Part shown: piece by piece, positions 1 to 8,149 of the stretch | Numbering within the stretch: position 1 is the first letter of the stretch | Layout: every line of letters starts with the position of its first letter | Assembly: GCF_012641435.1 (NCBI RefSeq) | Contig: NZ_JABAIJ010000018.1 | Location: 1 to 64,000 of the forward strand | Direction of reading: 5' to 3' | Source of the DNA: Rhizobium sp. P38BS-XIX | GTDB lineage: Bacteria; Pseudomonadota; Alphaproteobacteria; Rhizobiales; Rhizobiaceae | DNA length: 64,000 nt | Notes under the pieces: model-generated | The model's database searches: none | The model's input: only the letters and a program-made list of their open reading frames with translations | What the model was told of the DNA's origin: nothing | Translations under genes and position numbers: made by a program

Positions 1-635
1 ATCAGATGATTGGCTTGCTGATTCTCCGAGGTAATCATCGGCATCGAACGTGTGCCCCTACATCAGGCAAGTTTCCCGAAATTCTCAAGCTGCTCCCAAC
101 TGGACGATACCGCAGACGCCAGCAACTAGGCTATGATGACACAGTTGCCTGGCTATCGATCTCGACACGGACGTCTGAGACACGTTCGTGTCGAGAATCA
201 AATTGAGAGCTGTGGGGAAATGGGCCAACCGGTTCGGCCGACATATTGAATGTCGGCGCCCTGCGGAGAACCGGTAGGGCTTTTAATGATCTTGGAATAT
301 CTCGATTGATGGGTAGGTAAGCCGGACCATTTTCGGCCAATTCCTCACCGAGAAGGGAACGATTGAATCCATAGGTCCAAGGGGTTCAAACACTTCCCAG
401 GGGCATCATCGCCGATACCTCATACGCGGTGAGACGCCGCCCGCAGCCGTGGAAGGGTGTTCAGCCACTTACAACGCCAACTATGTTCCCGCCATTGCGA
501 GCGCTAAAAAATCGTTGTTGGGTTGCATTAACGATCACTGAAAAAAAGCTTGCGGGAAAAAATGCGCGGAATGGTTCATGGACTGTTTTAGGGCAAACGG
601 TGTTCTATATAGCGGCGTGATCGAGGAGTTAGATT
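1..635. other. Intergenic stretch, no supported gene
   Basis: Only short overlapping open frames without ribosome binding sites are present on either strand, and none has recognisable protein character. The last 60 bases hold the leader and Shine-Dalgarno of the small gene that starts at 636. I see no RNA gene, repeat or mobile element here. Confidence 0.5.
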
Positions 636-869
636 ATGATCCCGTTGCAGAAATTGGAGCCGGAGTGTTTTTATTGGGCAACCTTGAAGGCTGATCGCGA
701 GGCGCCGGCTGAGGTGGTGCAGGTGTCGACAATTTTTGGCGCGGAGCGGGAATATTGGTCGATTGCCCGCCTCGGCTCCGACGAGCATCGTATGCTGGCG
801 GATTTCGAGTTCGTGACCAAGATCGTGCCGCCATCCTCGAAGATGTCCCTGGAACTGGCCGCAGAGTGA
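636..869 (+). CDS. Small conserved-looking hypothetical protein, 77 aa
   Basis: Not recognised. A strong Shine-Dalgarno (GAGGAG at 623-628) lies 7 bases before the ATG, which supports a real start. The product is small, acidic, lacks a signal peptide or membrane segment, and begins MIPLQKLEPECFYW. It stands alone: the next gene (dps) is convergent on the other strand, with a hairpin at 972-996 between them. Function unknown; the translation signal and protein-like composition are the only support. Confidence 0.55.
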   Translation: MIPLQKLEPECFYWATLKADREAPAEVVQVSTIFGAEREYWSIARLGSDEHRMLADFEFVTKIVPPSSKMSLELAAE

Positions 870-971
870 TCGTCTGATATGCGTGCATGGGTGCCGGCAG
901 GCGTTGCACCATGCCGACGATAACCCTTCGAGCGGCAGAAGGATGCAGGTTCGATGTTCTGACTGGACTTC

Positions 972-996
972 CGCCGACGGGTTAAACCCGCCGGCG
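972..996. terminator. Hairpin between convergent genes
   Basis: An 11-pair stem with one mismatch (arms CGCCGACGGGT and ACCCGCCGGCG) and a 3-base loop lies between the small plus-strand gene and dps. There is no clear U-run, so terminator function is inferred from position. Confidence 0.4.
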
Positions 997-1030
997 TTCC
1001 GGCATGATATAACAGCTAGCTGCCTTTATT

Positions 1031-1052
1031 GCCGGTGATTTACGTCACCGGC
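1031..1052 (-). terminator. Hairpin at the 3' end of dps
   Basis: Perfect 8-bp arms GCCGGTGA / TCACCGGC with a 6-base loop. The dps stop codon (1040-1042) lies in the loop. Probably the transcript 3' end structure of dps; no U-tract is seen. Confidence 0.45.
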
Positions 1053-1558
1053 CGGGATGCCTCGAAGAGGAACCATGTCCGGCGCTCGGTCTCATCGATC
1101 CAGTTTTCAAGCAGGCTTGTTGACGCCACATCGTTGTTATCGGCTGTCAACTCATGCGTTTCGCGCATGAACTGAACCAAACGTTTGTTGTCTTCGCACA
1201 GCTCCGCCAGCATGTCCTCCGGCGCCACGTATTCGGCGTCGTTATCTGAAAGACGCTGCAAGCGCGCGACATGACCGATGGAGCGCAATGTGGTGCCTCC
1301 AATCTTGCGCACGCGCTCGGCGATTGCGTCTGCCATCGCAAAGATATCTTCGCCCTGTTCGTCCAACATGAGATGATAGTCTCGGAAGTGCGGACCGGAC
1401 ATATGCCAGTGAAAGTTCTTGGTCTTCAGATAAAGCGCAAAGACATCTGCAAGCAGTGTGTTCATGGCTGCTGCGACGCTTGCAACGGCGTTGGTGGGAA
1501 GATCGGACGGAACGGCCATCGACGCGCCTCTCGTCGTCCTGGCTTCATTGGCGGTCAT
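1040..1558 (-). CDS. dps: Dps family DNA-protection/ferritin-like protein
   Basis: A 172-aa ferritin-fold miniferritin. Dps proteins form dodecamers that oxidise and store iron and protect DNA under peroxide or starvation stress in the cytoplasm. The diagnostic ferroxidase segment is visible: KTKNFHWHMSGPHF (His ligand), then HLMLDEQGEDIF with the conserved Asp and Glu. The length fits the family, with a short N-terminal extension (MTANEARTTRGAS). The start is supported by AAGGAG (1565-1570 on the complement). It lies 156 bp downstream of the aquaporin gene on the same strand, so a separate promoter is likely. Confidence 0.9.
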   Translation of the reverse strand: MTANEARTTRGASMAVPSDLPTNAVASVAAAMNTLLADVFALYLKTKNFHWHMSGPHFRDYHLMLDEQGEDIFAMADAIAERVRKIGGTTLRSIGHVARLQRLSDNDAEYVAPEDMLAELCEDNKRLVQFMRETHELTADNNDVASTSLLENWIDETERRTWFLFEASRPVT

Positions 1559-1714
1559 GGTGTTCTCCTTGGGTGAGGTGCGGCAAAGGATGCATCGTCG
1601 CCCGCTCGGGGCGGGCGAGGAATTTCATGGCGTTTGGCGGAGGTCTGAGCCTCGATGCCCGACCCGCAATATTGATTGAAGGGCCGTTTTCATGCATCCC
1701 CGCCACGGCGGCGG

Positions 1715-2437
1715 TCAGGACGAAGCCGTGCCGAACGCAATGCGGTTGATGACAATGGCAATTGCCATCCCGATCAGCTGTGCGACGACATAGGCGGCAG
1801 CAATCGAAGGCGCGAGCGCAACGGGGCCTGCTGCGAAGATCGCAGCAATCGCGATGGCGGGATTGGCGTAAGATGTGGAGGGCGTCGCCAGAATGGCGGC
1901 CGTCAGCCAGGCACCCACGGCAAAAGGTCCGGTTTCCCACTTTGTGCTGCGTGCGCATCCAAGCACGATGGTCATCAACCCCGCAGAGGCCACCACTTCG
2001 CTGAGGAACATGCCGAACGAAGGCAAGCCCGCCGGCGCTGCCGCTGCGGCGTGGTCGGCAAACATCTGCTGGCTCAACAGGGCGCCGACGATTGCGCCGG
2101 CAACCTGTCCCAGCACATAGGCGATCATGCAGGTGCGGCTGCGCTCTCCCGACAGCCATTGGGCGATGGTGATGATCGGGTTGTAATGACCGCCCGAGAC
2201 TTTCCCAAGAGCCACGATCAGCCCCACGAGCGCTCCGGCAATGGATATCGCAACGATCATGGAGGCGACGAGCGGTTCATTGGTGGCGAGACGGGCGACA
2301 CTCAGGCCGGAAGCAATGGCTGCGACGACCAGGAACGCGGTACCGACTGCTTCGACGAAACTCCGCCTTACCAAGGGCAAGGCGGTGTTTTGCTCGAAGA
2401 AGCATGATAGCCGGTCGTGAAGGACCGCATCAGCCAT
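1715..2437 (-). CDS. Aquaporin / MIP family channel
   Basis: About 240 aa with six hydrophobic segments and the two half-helix motifs of the MIP family: GGHYNPIITIAQ (NPI in place of the first NPA) and SYANPAIAIA (NPA). It should be a passive inner-membrane channel for water or small neutral solutes. I chose the ATG at 2437 (MADAVLHDR) over the longer frame because it overlaps the preceding stop by 8 bases (ATGGCTGA), the arrangement also used earlier in this operon. It is the last gene after the nitrile hydratase-like subunits, so it may admit their neutral substrate or release product; that is inference. Confidence 0.85.
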   Translation of the reverse strand: MADAVLHDRLSCFFEQNTALPLVRRSFVEAVGTAFLVVAAIASGLSVARLATNEPLVASMIVAISIAGALVGLIVALGKVSGGHYNPIITIAQWLSGERSRTCMIAYVLGQVAGAIVGALLSQQMFADHAAAAAPAGLPSFGMFLSEVVASAGLMTIVLGCARSTKWETGPFAVGAWLTAAILATPSTSYANPAIAIAAIFAAGPVALAPSIAAAYVVAQLIGMAIAIVINRIAFGTASS

Positions 2438-2774
2438 GGTGGGCGTCCGCAGCGGCCGGATACCGGGCCTCGACTTCCCGGATCTTTTCAGCCAGTTCCG
2501 AAGGAACGAGAATTCCCTTCTGAAACGCGATATTGGCGAAAGCGACGATCCAGCGCTCGTAATAAGTGAGCTTGCCGACAACTTCAGAACCGAGCGATTC
2601 AACACCGCGGCGCTTTTCTTCGGTGTTGATGATCTTGTGATAGTCAAGCACGTCGGCAAGCGCGTGACAGCGCTTTTCCCACGGAAGAAGCTCGTGCTCC
2701 ACACGCTCGATCTTGCCGGCGGGATCGCCGCCGATATCGTTTGGAATCTTCTTGACGAGTGTTTCGGATCCCAT
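2430..2774 (-). CDS. Nitrile hydratase beta N-terminal-domain-like subunit (ScnB-like)
   Basis: About 114 aa. It carries the signature of the N-terminal half of nitrile hydratase beta, including WEKRCHALADVL and KLTYYERWIVAFANI followed by QKGILVPSELAEKI. In classical enzymes this domain is fused to the SH3-like C-terminal half; here that half is a separate gene (3417-3761), as in three-subunit thiocyanate hydrolase and a few split nitrile hydratases. The alpha stop and this ATG share one base (TGATG); an in-frame GTG at 2777 is an alternative start. The domain identity is firm; the substrate is not known. Confidence 0.8.
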   Translation of the reverse strand: MGSETLVKKIPNDIGGDPAGKIERVEHELLPWEKRCHALADVLDYHKIINTEEKRRGVESLGSEVVGKLTYYERWIVAFANIAFQKGILVPSELAEKIREVEARYPAAADAHHG

Positions 2775-3424
2775 CACGCGGCATCCTTGTTATAGCTCAC
2801 CGGAATAACGCCGATCATGGCATCGCGCGTCACCAGATCGGCGAGTTGCTGCTCGCTCAAATGATCGGTTCCGGCGGGCCTCATCGGCAAAACGAGATAA
2901 CGGACGATTGCCGTGGAATCGCTGACGCGGATTTCGACGTCGTCGGGAATGATCGTGCCGAACTCCTGCAGAACCGATCGGGGTTCCTGGACTGCACGCG
3001 CGCGGTAGGGCTTCAGCTTGTACCAATCCGGCGGCAAGCCGAGCACGGGGCGCGGATAGCAGGAGCACAATGTGCAGACGATCAGATTATGCACATCAGG
3101 CGTATTTTCCAGAACGATGAGTTCCGTATCGTCGTAAAAGGTAATGCCGAGTGCTTCGCAGGCCGTCCTGCCGTTTTCCAGCAGACGCTTCTTGAAGTCC
3201 GGATCCGTCCAGGCCTTGGCAACGACCTTCGCGCCAAGCGCCGGTGTTCTGGAATCCAGAACCTCGATCTGCCGGCGGATTTCATCGGCGCCGAAAAGCT
3301 TCTTTTCGATCAGAAGCTCGCGGAACGCCGTTTCCATGATGTCATAGTAGCCAGGACGCTCGTCTACCGTGATCGGCGTATGATCGTGGTCATGGTCGTG
3401 ATCATGGCTGTGGGGCTCAGACAT
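2774..3424 (-). CDS. Cobalt-type nitrile hydratase alpha / thiocyanate hydrolase gamma subunit
   Basis: 216 aa, the catalytic metal subunit. Residues 117-122 are CTLCSC, the cysteine claw binding a low-spin metal; Thr at the second position is the cobalt-type signature (Ser in iron types). It is followed by YPRPVLGLPPDWYK, typical of the family, and ends with RPAGTDHL and VTRDAMIGV. Family members hydrate nitriles to amides or hydrolyse thiocyanate; sequence alone does not decide which. The N-terminus is unusual: HSHDHDHDHDH at residues 5-15, a likely metal-binding tail. It overlaps the upstream gene by 8 bases (ATGTCTGA). No activator gene for metal insertion is visible nearby. Confidence 0.88.
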   Translation of the reverse strand: MSEPHSHDHDHDHDHTPITVDERPGYYDIMETAFRELLIEKKLFGADEIRRQIEVLDSRTPALGAKVVAKAWTDPDFKKRLLENGRTACEALGITFYDDTELIVLENTPDVHNLIVCTLCSCYPRPVLGLPPDWYKLKPYRARAVQEPRSVLQEFGTIIPDDVEIRVSDSTAIVRYLVLPMRPAGTDHLSEQQLADLVTRDAMIGVIPVSYNKDAA

Positions 3425-3761
3425 TGGTGTTCCTCTCTAACCAGTTCTCGAATATTTCGATGAGAATGCGATCCTTCGGCGAGCCGGCATAGTTCGCCCA
3501 GATTCCAGTCATCGGGATGGAAACGCGGTAATAGTAGCCCTTGGATCCGGCATTGTGACCGTAGGCTTCCTCTTCGTTGTTGACGGCCATCGGACGAATG
3601 ACGGCTTCGATCGTTCCATGCTTGCCGCGCAGATAGGTCGGCATCCGGTAGTGACCGATGGGAATACGGTCCGATATGATGACGGCGTCTCCGGTATCGA
3701 AGACAGGCAGTTCACCGCGTGCGGGTACCATTCCGCCGAAGCCTGTAACAGATGCGTTCAT
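3417..3761 (-). CDS. Nitrile hydratase beta C-terminal SH3-like subunit (ScnA-like)
   Basis: 114 aa, first gene of the operon. It carries the beta C-terminal SH3-like pattern: FDTGDAVIISD, then GHYRMPTYLRGKHGTIE, then YYYRVSIP and the terminal IFENWLER. This half-subunit packs against the metal subunit in the family. The start has a near-perfect Shine-Dalgarno (AGGAGG, complement of 3768-3773). The four-gene order SH3-like, catalytic, beta-N-like, aquaporin is tightly overlapped, implying coupled translation and a stoichiometric complex. Confidence 0.82.
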   Translation of the reverse strand: MNASVTGFGGMVPARGELPVFDTGDAVIISDRIPIGHYRMPTYLRGKHGTIEAVIRPMAVNNEEEAYGHNAGSKGYYYRVSIPMTGIWANYAGSPKDRILIEIFENWLERNTNV

Positions 3762-3890
3762 AGTGACCTCCTGTGATTGAATTTGTTGGCGATCGCGCAG
3801 CTTGGGGAGATGGCATGCGCCGAGCCTGGGCGAAGCATTGAAGTATGCTGCACGTCATCGCCGGATTTCGCGGCGCGTCCATCTCGATCG

Positions 3891-4910
3891 TCACACGCCG
3901 TGATAAACAAGGCGGGTGAAGAACTCCGGCGAGATGACCGCCTTGCCCCACTTTTCATCGAAAGCCGAGGTCGGCTTCGCATTGACCGCTTCTTCGACCG
4001 TGCGGCCTTGCTGCTTCAACTTGGCGACATTGTCACGGATGCTCTTCAGCATGTCACGATACTCGGTGAGTTCCGCCCGATTGCTCACAGGATTTCCATG
4101 TCCAGGAATGACGATCGTTGTCTTGCTTATCGCTGCCAGATTGGCTTCCGTTGCTGCTATCGTTCCATCGATGCTACCGCCTGTGGAGTAATCGATGAAC
4201 GGATACAGTCCATTCCAGAATGTGTCTCCGCAATGAAGGATATCTGCCTCACCGATTGTAACGGAGATATCGCTATCGGTATGTGCTGGTCCATAGTACT
4301 TCAGGTGAAGTGTCTGTCCGTTCAACTTAAGCGTCTTTTCATCGCTGAAGATATCGGTTGGAACCGCTGCCAGTGACGATGAGGGGAAGGTGAAATCCCA
4401 GTCTTCGACACGCGTGGCCGAGAGAAGATGCTTGTGGGTGTTTTCATGCGCAATGATGGAAGCGCCTTCCTGGCTCAGCCATTCGTTGCCGTCGGTGTGA
4501 TCGAAGTGCCAGTGGGTGTTGATCAGATGCGTGATCGGTTCCCGGCTCAATCGGTTGGCTGCCTCCATGATCCTGGGGCGTGTTCCGGTGATGCCGGCAT
4601 CGATGAAGACCTTGCCATCCGGACCTGTGAGGACGGCGATGTTTCCTCCGGATCCCTCAAGAACACTGACCTTGCCGCGCAGTTTATGGGTCGTGATCTT
4701 CGCCTTGGCGGCCTCATCGCGAAAGACGTCGACGAGATTGCGGGCCTCGGCAAAGGCCTCAGAGGGTGTTAGCCACCCTCCCGTCGCCGCAAAGCCCGTC
4801 GCAACCACACAACAAAGACAGAAACCGCGACGCGAGAGCATCATCCCAGACGGATCTTTTGCAGTTTCCCCGCGCTGTGCGCCCGCTGGCAGTTGCGAAA
4901 AGATCGTCAT
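3891..4910 (-). CDS. Exported MBL-fold metallo-hydrolase (Tat signal)
   Basis: 339 aa. The N-terminus has a twin-arginine signal (SRRGFC, residues 26-31, then a hydrophobic stretch ending TPSEAFA), so the folded enzyme probably acts in the periplasm. The zinc motif THWHFDHTDGN (HxHxDH) and later ligands (GPAHTDSD, HCGDTFW, IPGHG) define a metallo-beta-lactamase fold; the substrate cannot be told. The start at 4910 follows an AGGAACAGG-like ribosome site; an alternative ATG at MMLSRRGF would give a shorter n-region. It lies downstream of the haloperoxidase-like hydrolase on the same strand. Confidence 0.85.
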   Translation of the reverse strand: MTIFSQLPAGAQRGETAKDPSGMMLSRRGFCLCCVVATGFAATGGWLTPSEAFAEARNLVDVFRDEAAKAKITTHKLRGKVSVLEGSGGNIAVLTGPDGKVFIDAGITGTRPRIMEAANRLSREPITHLINTHWHFDHTDGNEWLSQEGASIIAHENTHKHLLSATRVEDWDFTFPSSSLAAVPTDIFSDEKTLKLNGQTLHLKYYGPAHTDSDISVTIGEADILHCGDTFWNGLYPFIDYSTGGSIDGTIAATEANLAAISKTTIVIPGHGNPVSNRAELTEYRDMLKSIRDNVAKLKQQGRTVEEAVNAKPTSAFDEKWGKAVISPEFFTRLVYHGV

Positions 4911-5032
4911 GAAACCTGTTCCTGTAGAGATGAAAATGAAGTGTTCGAGGCATGCCTCGCTTCTGGTGAAATCGGGATACCCCGACGCTTTGCCATCAAC
5001 CCGGGCCGCGCCCCGATCGCGAGTGCCACGGC

Positions 5033-6016
5033 TCAGCCTTTGATGAACGAGAGCATGTCCGCGTTCAGGACGTCGGCGTTGGTGGTCAACATGCCGTGCG
5101 GATAGCCAGGATAGGTCTTCAGTGTCCCGTTCTTCAGCAGCTTGATGGATTTGCGCGCGGCATCGGCGATCGGAACGATCTGATCGTCCTCACCGTGGAG
5201 GATGAGCGTCGGGACCTTGATCGCCTTCAGATCTTCGGTTTGATCGGTCTCCGAGAAGGCTTTGATCCCCTCGTAATGGGCGTTGGCGGCGCCTTCCATG
5301 CCCTGGCGCCACCAATTGCGGACAGTTCCCTCGACCTTCGTCGCGCCAGGACGGTTGAAGCCATAGAATGGCCCACTTGCAACATCGAGGAAGAACTGGG
5401 CGCGATTGGCGGCAAGCGCCTTGCGGAAGCCATCGAAGACGTCGATCGACAACCCCTCCGGATTGCTTGCCGTCTTGAGCATGAGCGGCGGGATGGCCGA
5501 TACCAGAATAGCCTTGGCAACCCTGCCCGCCGGCCCGCCATGCTTTGCAACGTAACGCGCCACTTCGCCGCCGCCGGTGGAATGGCCGATATGCACGGCG
5601 TTTTTCAGATCCAGCGCCTCGACAACGGCAAAGGCGTCTGACGCATAATGATCCATATCGTGGCCGTGAGAAACCTGAGCGGAGCGGCCGTGACCACGGC
5701 GATCATGAGCAACAACGCGGTAGCCGTTCGACAGAAAGAACAGCATCTGTGCGTCCCAGTCATCGGAGCTGAGCGGCCAGCCATGATGAAACATGATCGG
5801 CTGAGCGGTCTTCGGACCCCAGTCCTTATAGAAGATTTCGGTTCCGTCCTTGGTCGTGACATAACCCATGGCGATATCTCCCGCTGCATGCGTGATCGAT
5901 TGATTGGCGTTGGATGCAAAAGCGACCTTGGAGCCGTCGATCATCGCTGCGCCAACAGTCGAAGCACCGATCACCAAGGTTTCGCGACGCGTGAGATGTA
6001 AGAAGGAATTCGTCAT
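5033..6016 (-). CDS. Alpha/beta hydrolase, non-heme chloroperoxidase-like
   Basis: 327 aa from the ATG at 6016 (MTNSFLHLTRRE); the longer open frame lacks protein character. Catalytic triad: nucleophile Ser146 in GHSTGGG, Asp in LHGEDDQIVP and His in YPGYPHGM, with oxyanion motif FHHGWPLSS. This pattern is typical of cofactor-free haloperoxidases/perhydrolases and related esterases. An N-terminal TRRETLVIGAS segment followed by a hydrophobic stretch to about residue 35 suggests Tat-type export. Divergent regulation by the LysR gene upstream (6372-7265) is plausible. Confidence 0.85.
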   Translation of the reverse strand: MTNSFLHLTRRETLVIGASTVGAAMIDGSKVAFASNANQSITHAAGDIAMGYVTTKDGTEIFYKDWGPKTAQPIMFHHGWPLSSDDWDAQMLFFLSNGYRVVAHDRRGHGRSAQVSHGHDMDHYASDAFAVVEALDLKNAVHIGHSTGGGEVARYVAKHGGPAGRVAKAILVSAIPPLMLKTASNPEGLSIDVFDGFRKALAANRAQFFLDVASGPFYGFNRPGATKVEGTVRNWWRQGMEGAANAHYEGIKAFSETDQTEDLKAIKVPTLILHGEDDQIVPIADAARKSIKLLKNGTLKTYPGYPHGMLTTNADVLNADMLSFIKG

Positions 6017-6371
6017 GATCCGCCTGAACCTCCCAACCACCGTCTGTTGTGGATAAGGACTAGCGCTTGGATGACGGTCGCAGAAGTGGCTAAATCCCAA
6101 CCAATGTTTCAATGGATTGAACGATGAATGCGAGACCGCAGGCTGCGCATTTCCGCATATGCACACTGGCGCATGTTTGATTTTATTGTGCTAAGTCCCG
6201 CTCGATGTCGCGCCTAACGACAGGATGAGCGATGGTCACCTTCCAATGCCGGGACGTGTCTTTGCGCAATCGGGCGACCTGGATGGTAGCGCGTACCCAT
6301 GACGCGCAGACCATGGCGCTCGATGGCCTGCCCCGATCACATTCCTGGAAATCGGCAGCGAAGATGCGATC
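6017..6371. other. Intergenic stretch, no supported gene
   Basis: About 350 bases between the hydrolase start and the LysR stop. It presumably carries the hydrolase promoter. No convincing reading frame, RNA gene or strong hairpin was seen. Confidence 0.4.
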
Positions 6372-7265
6372 TCAAAGATCGGCTTCGGCGAAGACTTTGC
6401 TGACCCAGTTGAGAAAAACCCTCAGTCGCGGCGTCATCTGGCGATTTTGCGGATAGAGGGCGGATACCAAGGTTCGTGTTGGAGGATACTGTTTCAGGAT
6501 CTCCACCAGCTTTCCCTCTTCCAGGTCGCGCCTGACCCTGTATCGTGGCGCCTGGAAAATGCCGAAGCCCAAGCGGGCGAGGTCCGCCATCGTATCGGAA
6601 TTGTTGACCGTCAGGCGGCTTGGCAACGTCACGTTTCGCACACGATTGCCGACCGTGAATTCCAACGGCAGCTTTTCCCCTGTTCGAGAGGACACAAAGC
6701 CGACGCATCGATGCCCTTCGAGATCGTCCGGGGATTGCGGCACGCCATACTTCTCGAGGTACGCCGGGCTGGCGCACGTGACCTCCTCGATCTCCGCAAG
6801 CTTGCGCGTGATCATGCCGCTGTCGGCAAGCAAGCCGGCCCTGATGACGCAATCGACACCTTCTCGGACCAGATCGACGAGGCGATCCCCCTGACCAATT
6901 TGCAGATCCAGCAGCGGATAGCGATCCATGAACTCCGGCAGTCGGGGGAGCAAATAGGTGCGCGTCATCAGACCATGCGCATCGATCCGCAACAGGCCGC
7001 GCGGCTCCGCATCGCCGAAGGCGCATTCGGCCTCCTCCACCTCTGCCAGGATGGAGATGCAGCGCTGGTAAAAAGCCTGGCCATCGAGCGTCGGCTTTAC
7101 CAGGCGCGTTGTGCGCTCCAAAAGGCGTGTGCCCAGAGCCCGCTCCAACTGCTTGATGGTTTCCGTCGCGGTCGAGCGGGCAATCCCAATGTCGGCCGCA
7201 GCAGCCGAGAAGCTGCCGCGCTCAACCACGCGAACGAATAACTGCATGCGGTCCAGACGATCCAT
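6372..7265 (-). CDS. LysR family transcriptional regulator
   Basis: 297 aa. The N-terminal winged helix-turn-helix reads MDRLDRMQLFVRVVERGSFSAAAADIGIARSTATETIKQLE, followed by a periplasmic-binding-like effector domain from about residue 90 (RGLLRIDAHG, LVREGVDCVIRAG). It resembles the CrgA/AaeR-like branch. ATG at 7265 is preferred over 7271. It is divergent from the SDR gene at 7370 with about 100 bases between them, the normal LysR arrangement, so it probably regulates that SDR set in response to an unknown aromatic or aldehyde ligand. Confidence 0.88.
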   Translation of the reverse strand: MDRLDRMQLFVRVVERGSFSAAAADIGIARSTATETIKQLERALGTRLLERTTRLVKPTLDGQAFYQRCISILAEVEEAECAFGDAEPRGLLRIDAHGLMTRTYLLPRLPEFMDRYPLLDLQIGQGDRLVDLVREGVDCVIRAGLLADSGMITRKLAEIEEVTCASPAYLEKYGVPQSPDDLEGHRCVGFVSSRTGEKLPLEFTVGNRVRNVTLPSRLTVNNSDTMADLARLGFGIFQAPRYRVRRDLEEGKLVEILKQYPPTRTLVSALYPQNRQMTPRLRVFLNWVSKVFAEADL

Positions 7266-7369
7266 GCACACTGTTCACCACAGCCGAATTCTTATGTCAA
7301 TTTCCATGCAATTGTTTCGTACAGCTGCTGCAAATATCTTCTGGTCATCCAATCAAACGGAGTAAACCC

Positions 7370-8110
7370 ATGACGAACTCTTCGCAGCGTGTCGCAATCG
7401 TAACCGGTGGTTCCAAAGGTATTGGCGCCGCCATTTCACTCCGTCTCGCAGCAGACGGCATCGCCGTTGTTGTCAATTATTCCAGCGATCAGGCCGCCGC
7501 CGACAATGTGGTTGCCGAAATCGAAAAGAATGGCGGCAAGGCCATAGCGGTCGCTGCCGATATCGGTGACAGCCAAAGCCTCGCAGCGCTTTTCGATGCG
7601 GCCGAAAGCGCCTTCGGAGGCACGGACATCCTGGTCAACAATGGCGGCATCATGAAGCTCGGAATGCTTGCGGACTTCGACGACACGACGTTCGAACGTC
7701 AGGTCGCCGTCAATCTCGGCTCGGTGTTTCGCGGCATCCGCGAAGGCGCAAAGCGTCTGCGTGAAGGCGGCCGGATCATCAATTTCTCATCGAGCGTCGT
7801 TGGCCTTTACCAGCCGACATACGGCGTCTATGCCGCGACCAAGGCTGGCGTTGAAGCGATGACTCACATTGCCGCCAAGGAACTCGGCAGGAAGCACATT
7901 ACCGTCAACGCCGTCGCGCCGGGTCCCGTCGACACCGCATTGTTTACGACCGGCAAGAGCGAGGAACAGATCAAGGCGATTGCCGGAATGAACCCGATGG
8001 GTCGCATCGGTCAGCCGGACGATATCGCCTCGGTCGTCGCCTTTCTGGCCGGCTCGGACGGCGGCTGGGTCAACGGCCAGACCATTCGCGCCAATGGCGG
8101 CGTGATCTAA
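7370..8110 (+). CDS. SDR family oxidoreductase
   Basis: 246 aa classical short-chain dehydrogenase/reductase. The NAD(P)-binding motif is TGGSKGIG near the N-terminus; NNGG replaces the usual NNAG; catalytic Ser lies in FSSSVV and YxxxK in YAATK. It resembles 3-oxoacyl-ACP reductase-type SDRs, but the substrate is unknown. The fatty-acid branch is unlikely given its place beside a LysR gene and a second SDR 39 bases downstream. Likely first gene of a short operon with 8150-9049 and possibly the tautomerase. Confidence 0.88.
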   Translation: MTNSSQRVAIVTGGSKGIGAAISLRLAADGIAVVVNYSSDQAAADNVVAEIEKNGGKAIAVAADIGDSQSLAALFDAAESAFGGTDILVNNGGIMKLGMLADFDDTTFERQVAVNLGSVFRGIREGAKRLREGGRIINFSSSVVGLYQPTYGVYAATKAGVEAMTHIAAKELGRKHITVNAVAPGPVDTALFTTGKSEEQIKAIAGMNPMGRIGQPDDIASVVAFLAGSDGGWVNGQTIRANGGVI

Positions 8111-8149
8111 TCAGCGCACTCCTCTTTCTCATCGATAGGAGACTTCCTC

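Noticed and set aside
1676..2407. Long plus-strand frame over the aquaporin gene
   Set aside because: Low-complexity, charge-rich translation opposite a clear MIP-family gene; no ribosome site.
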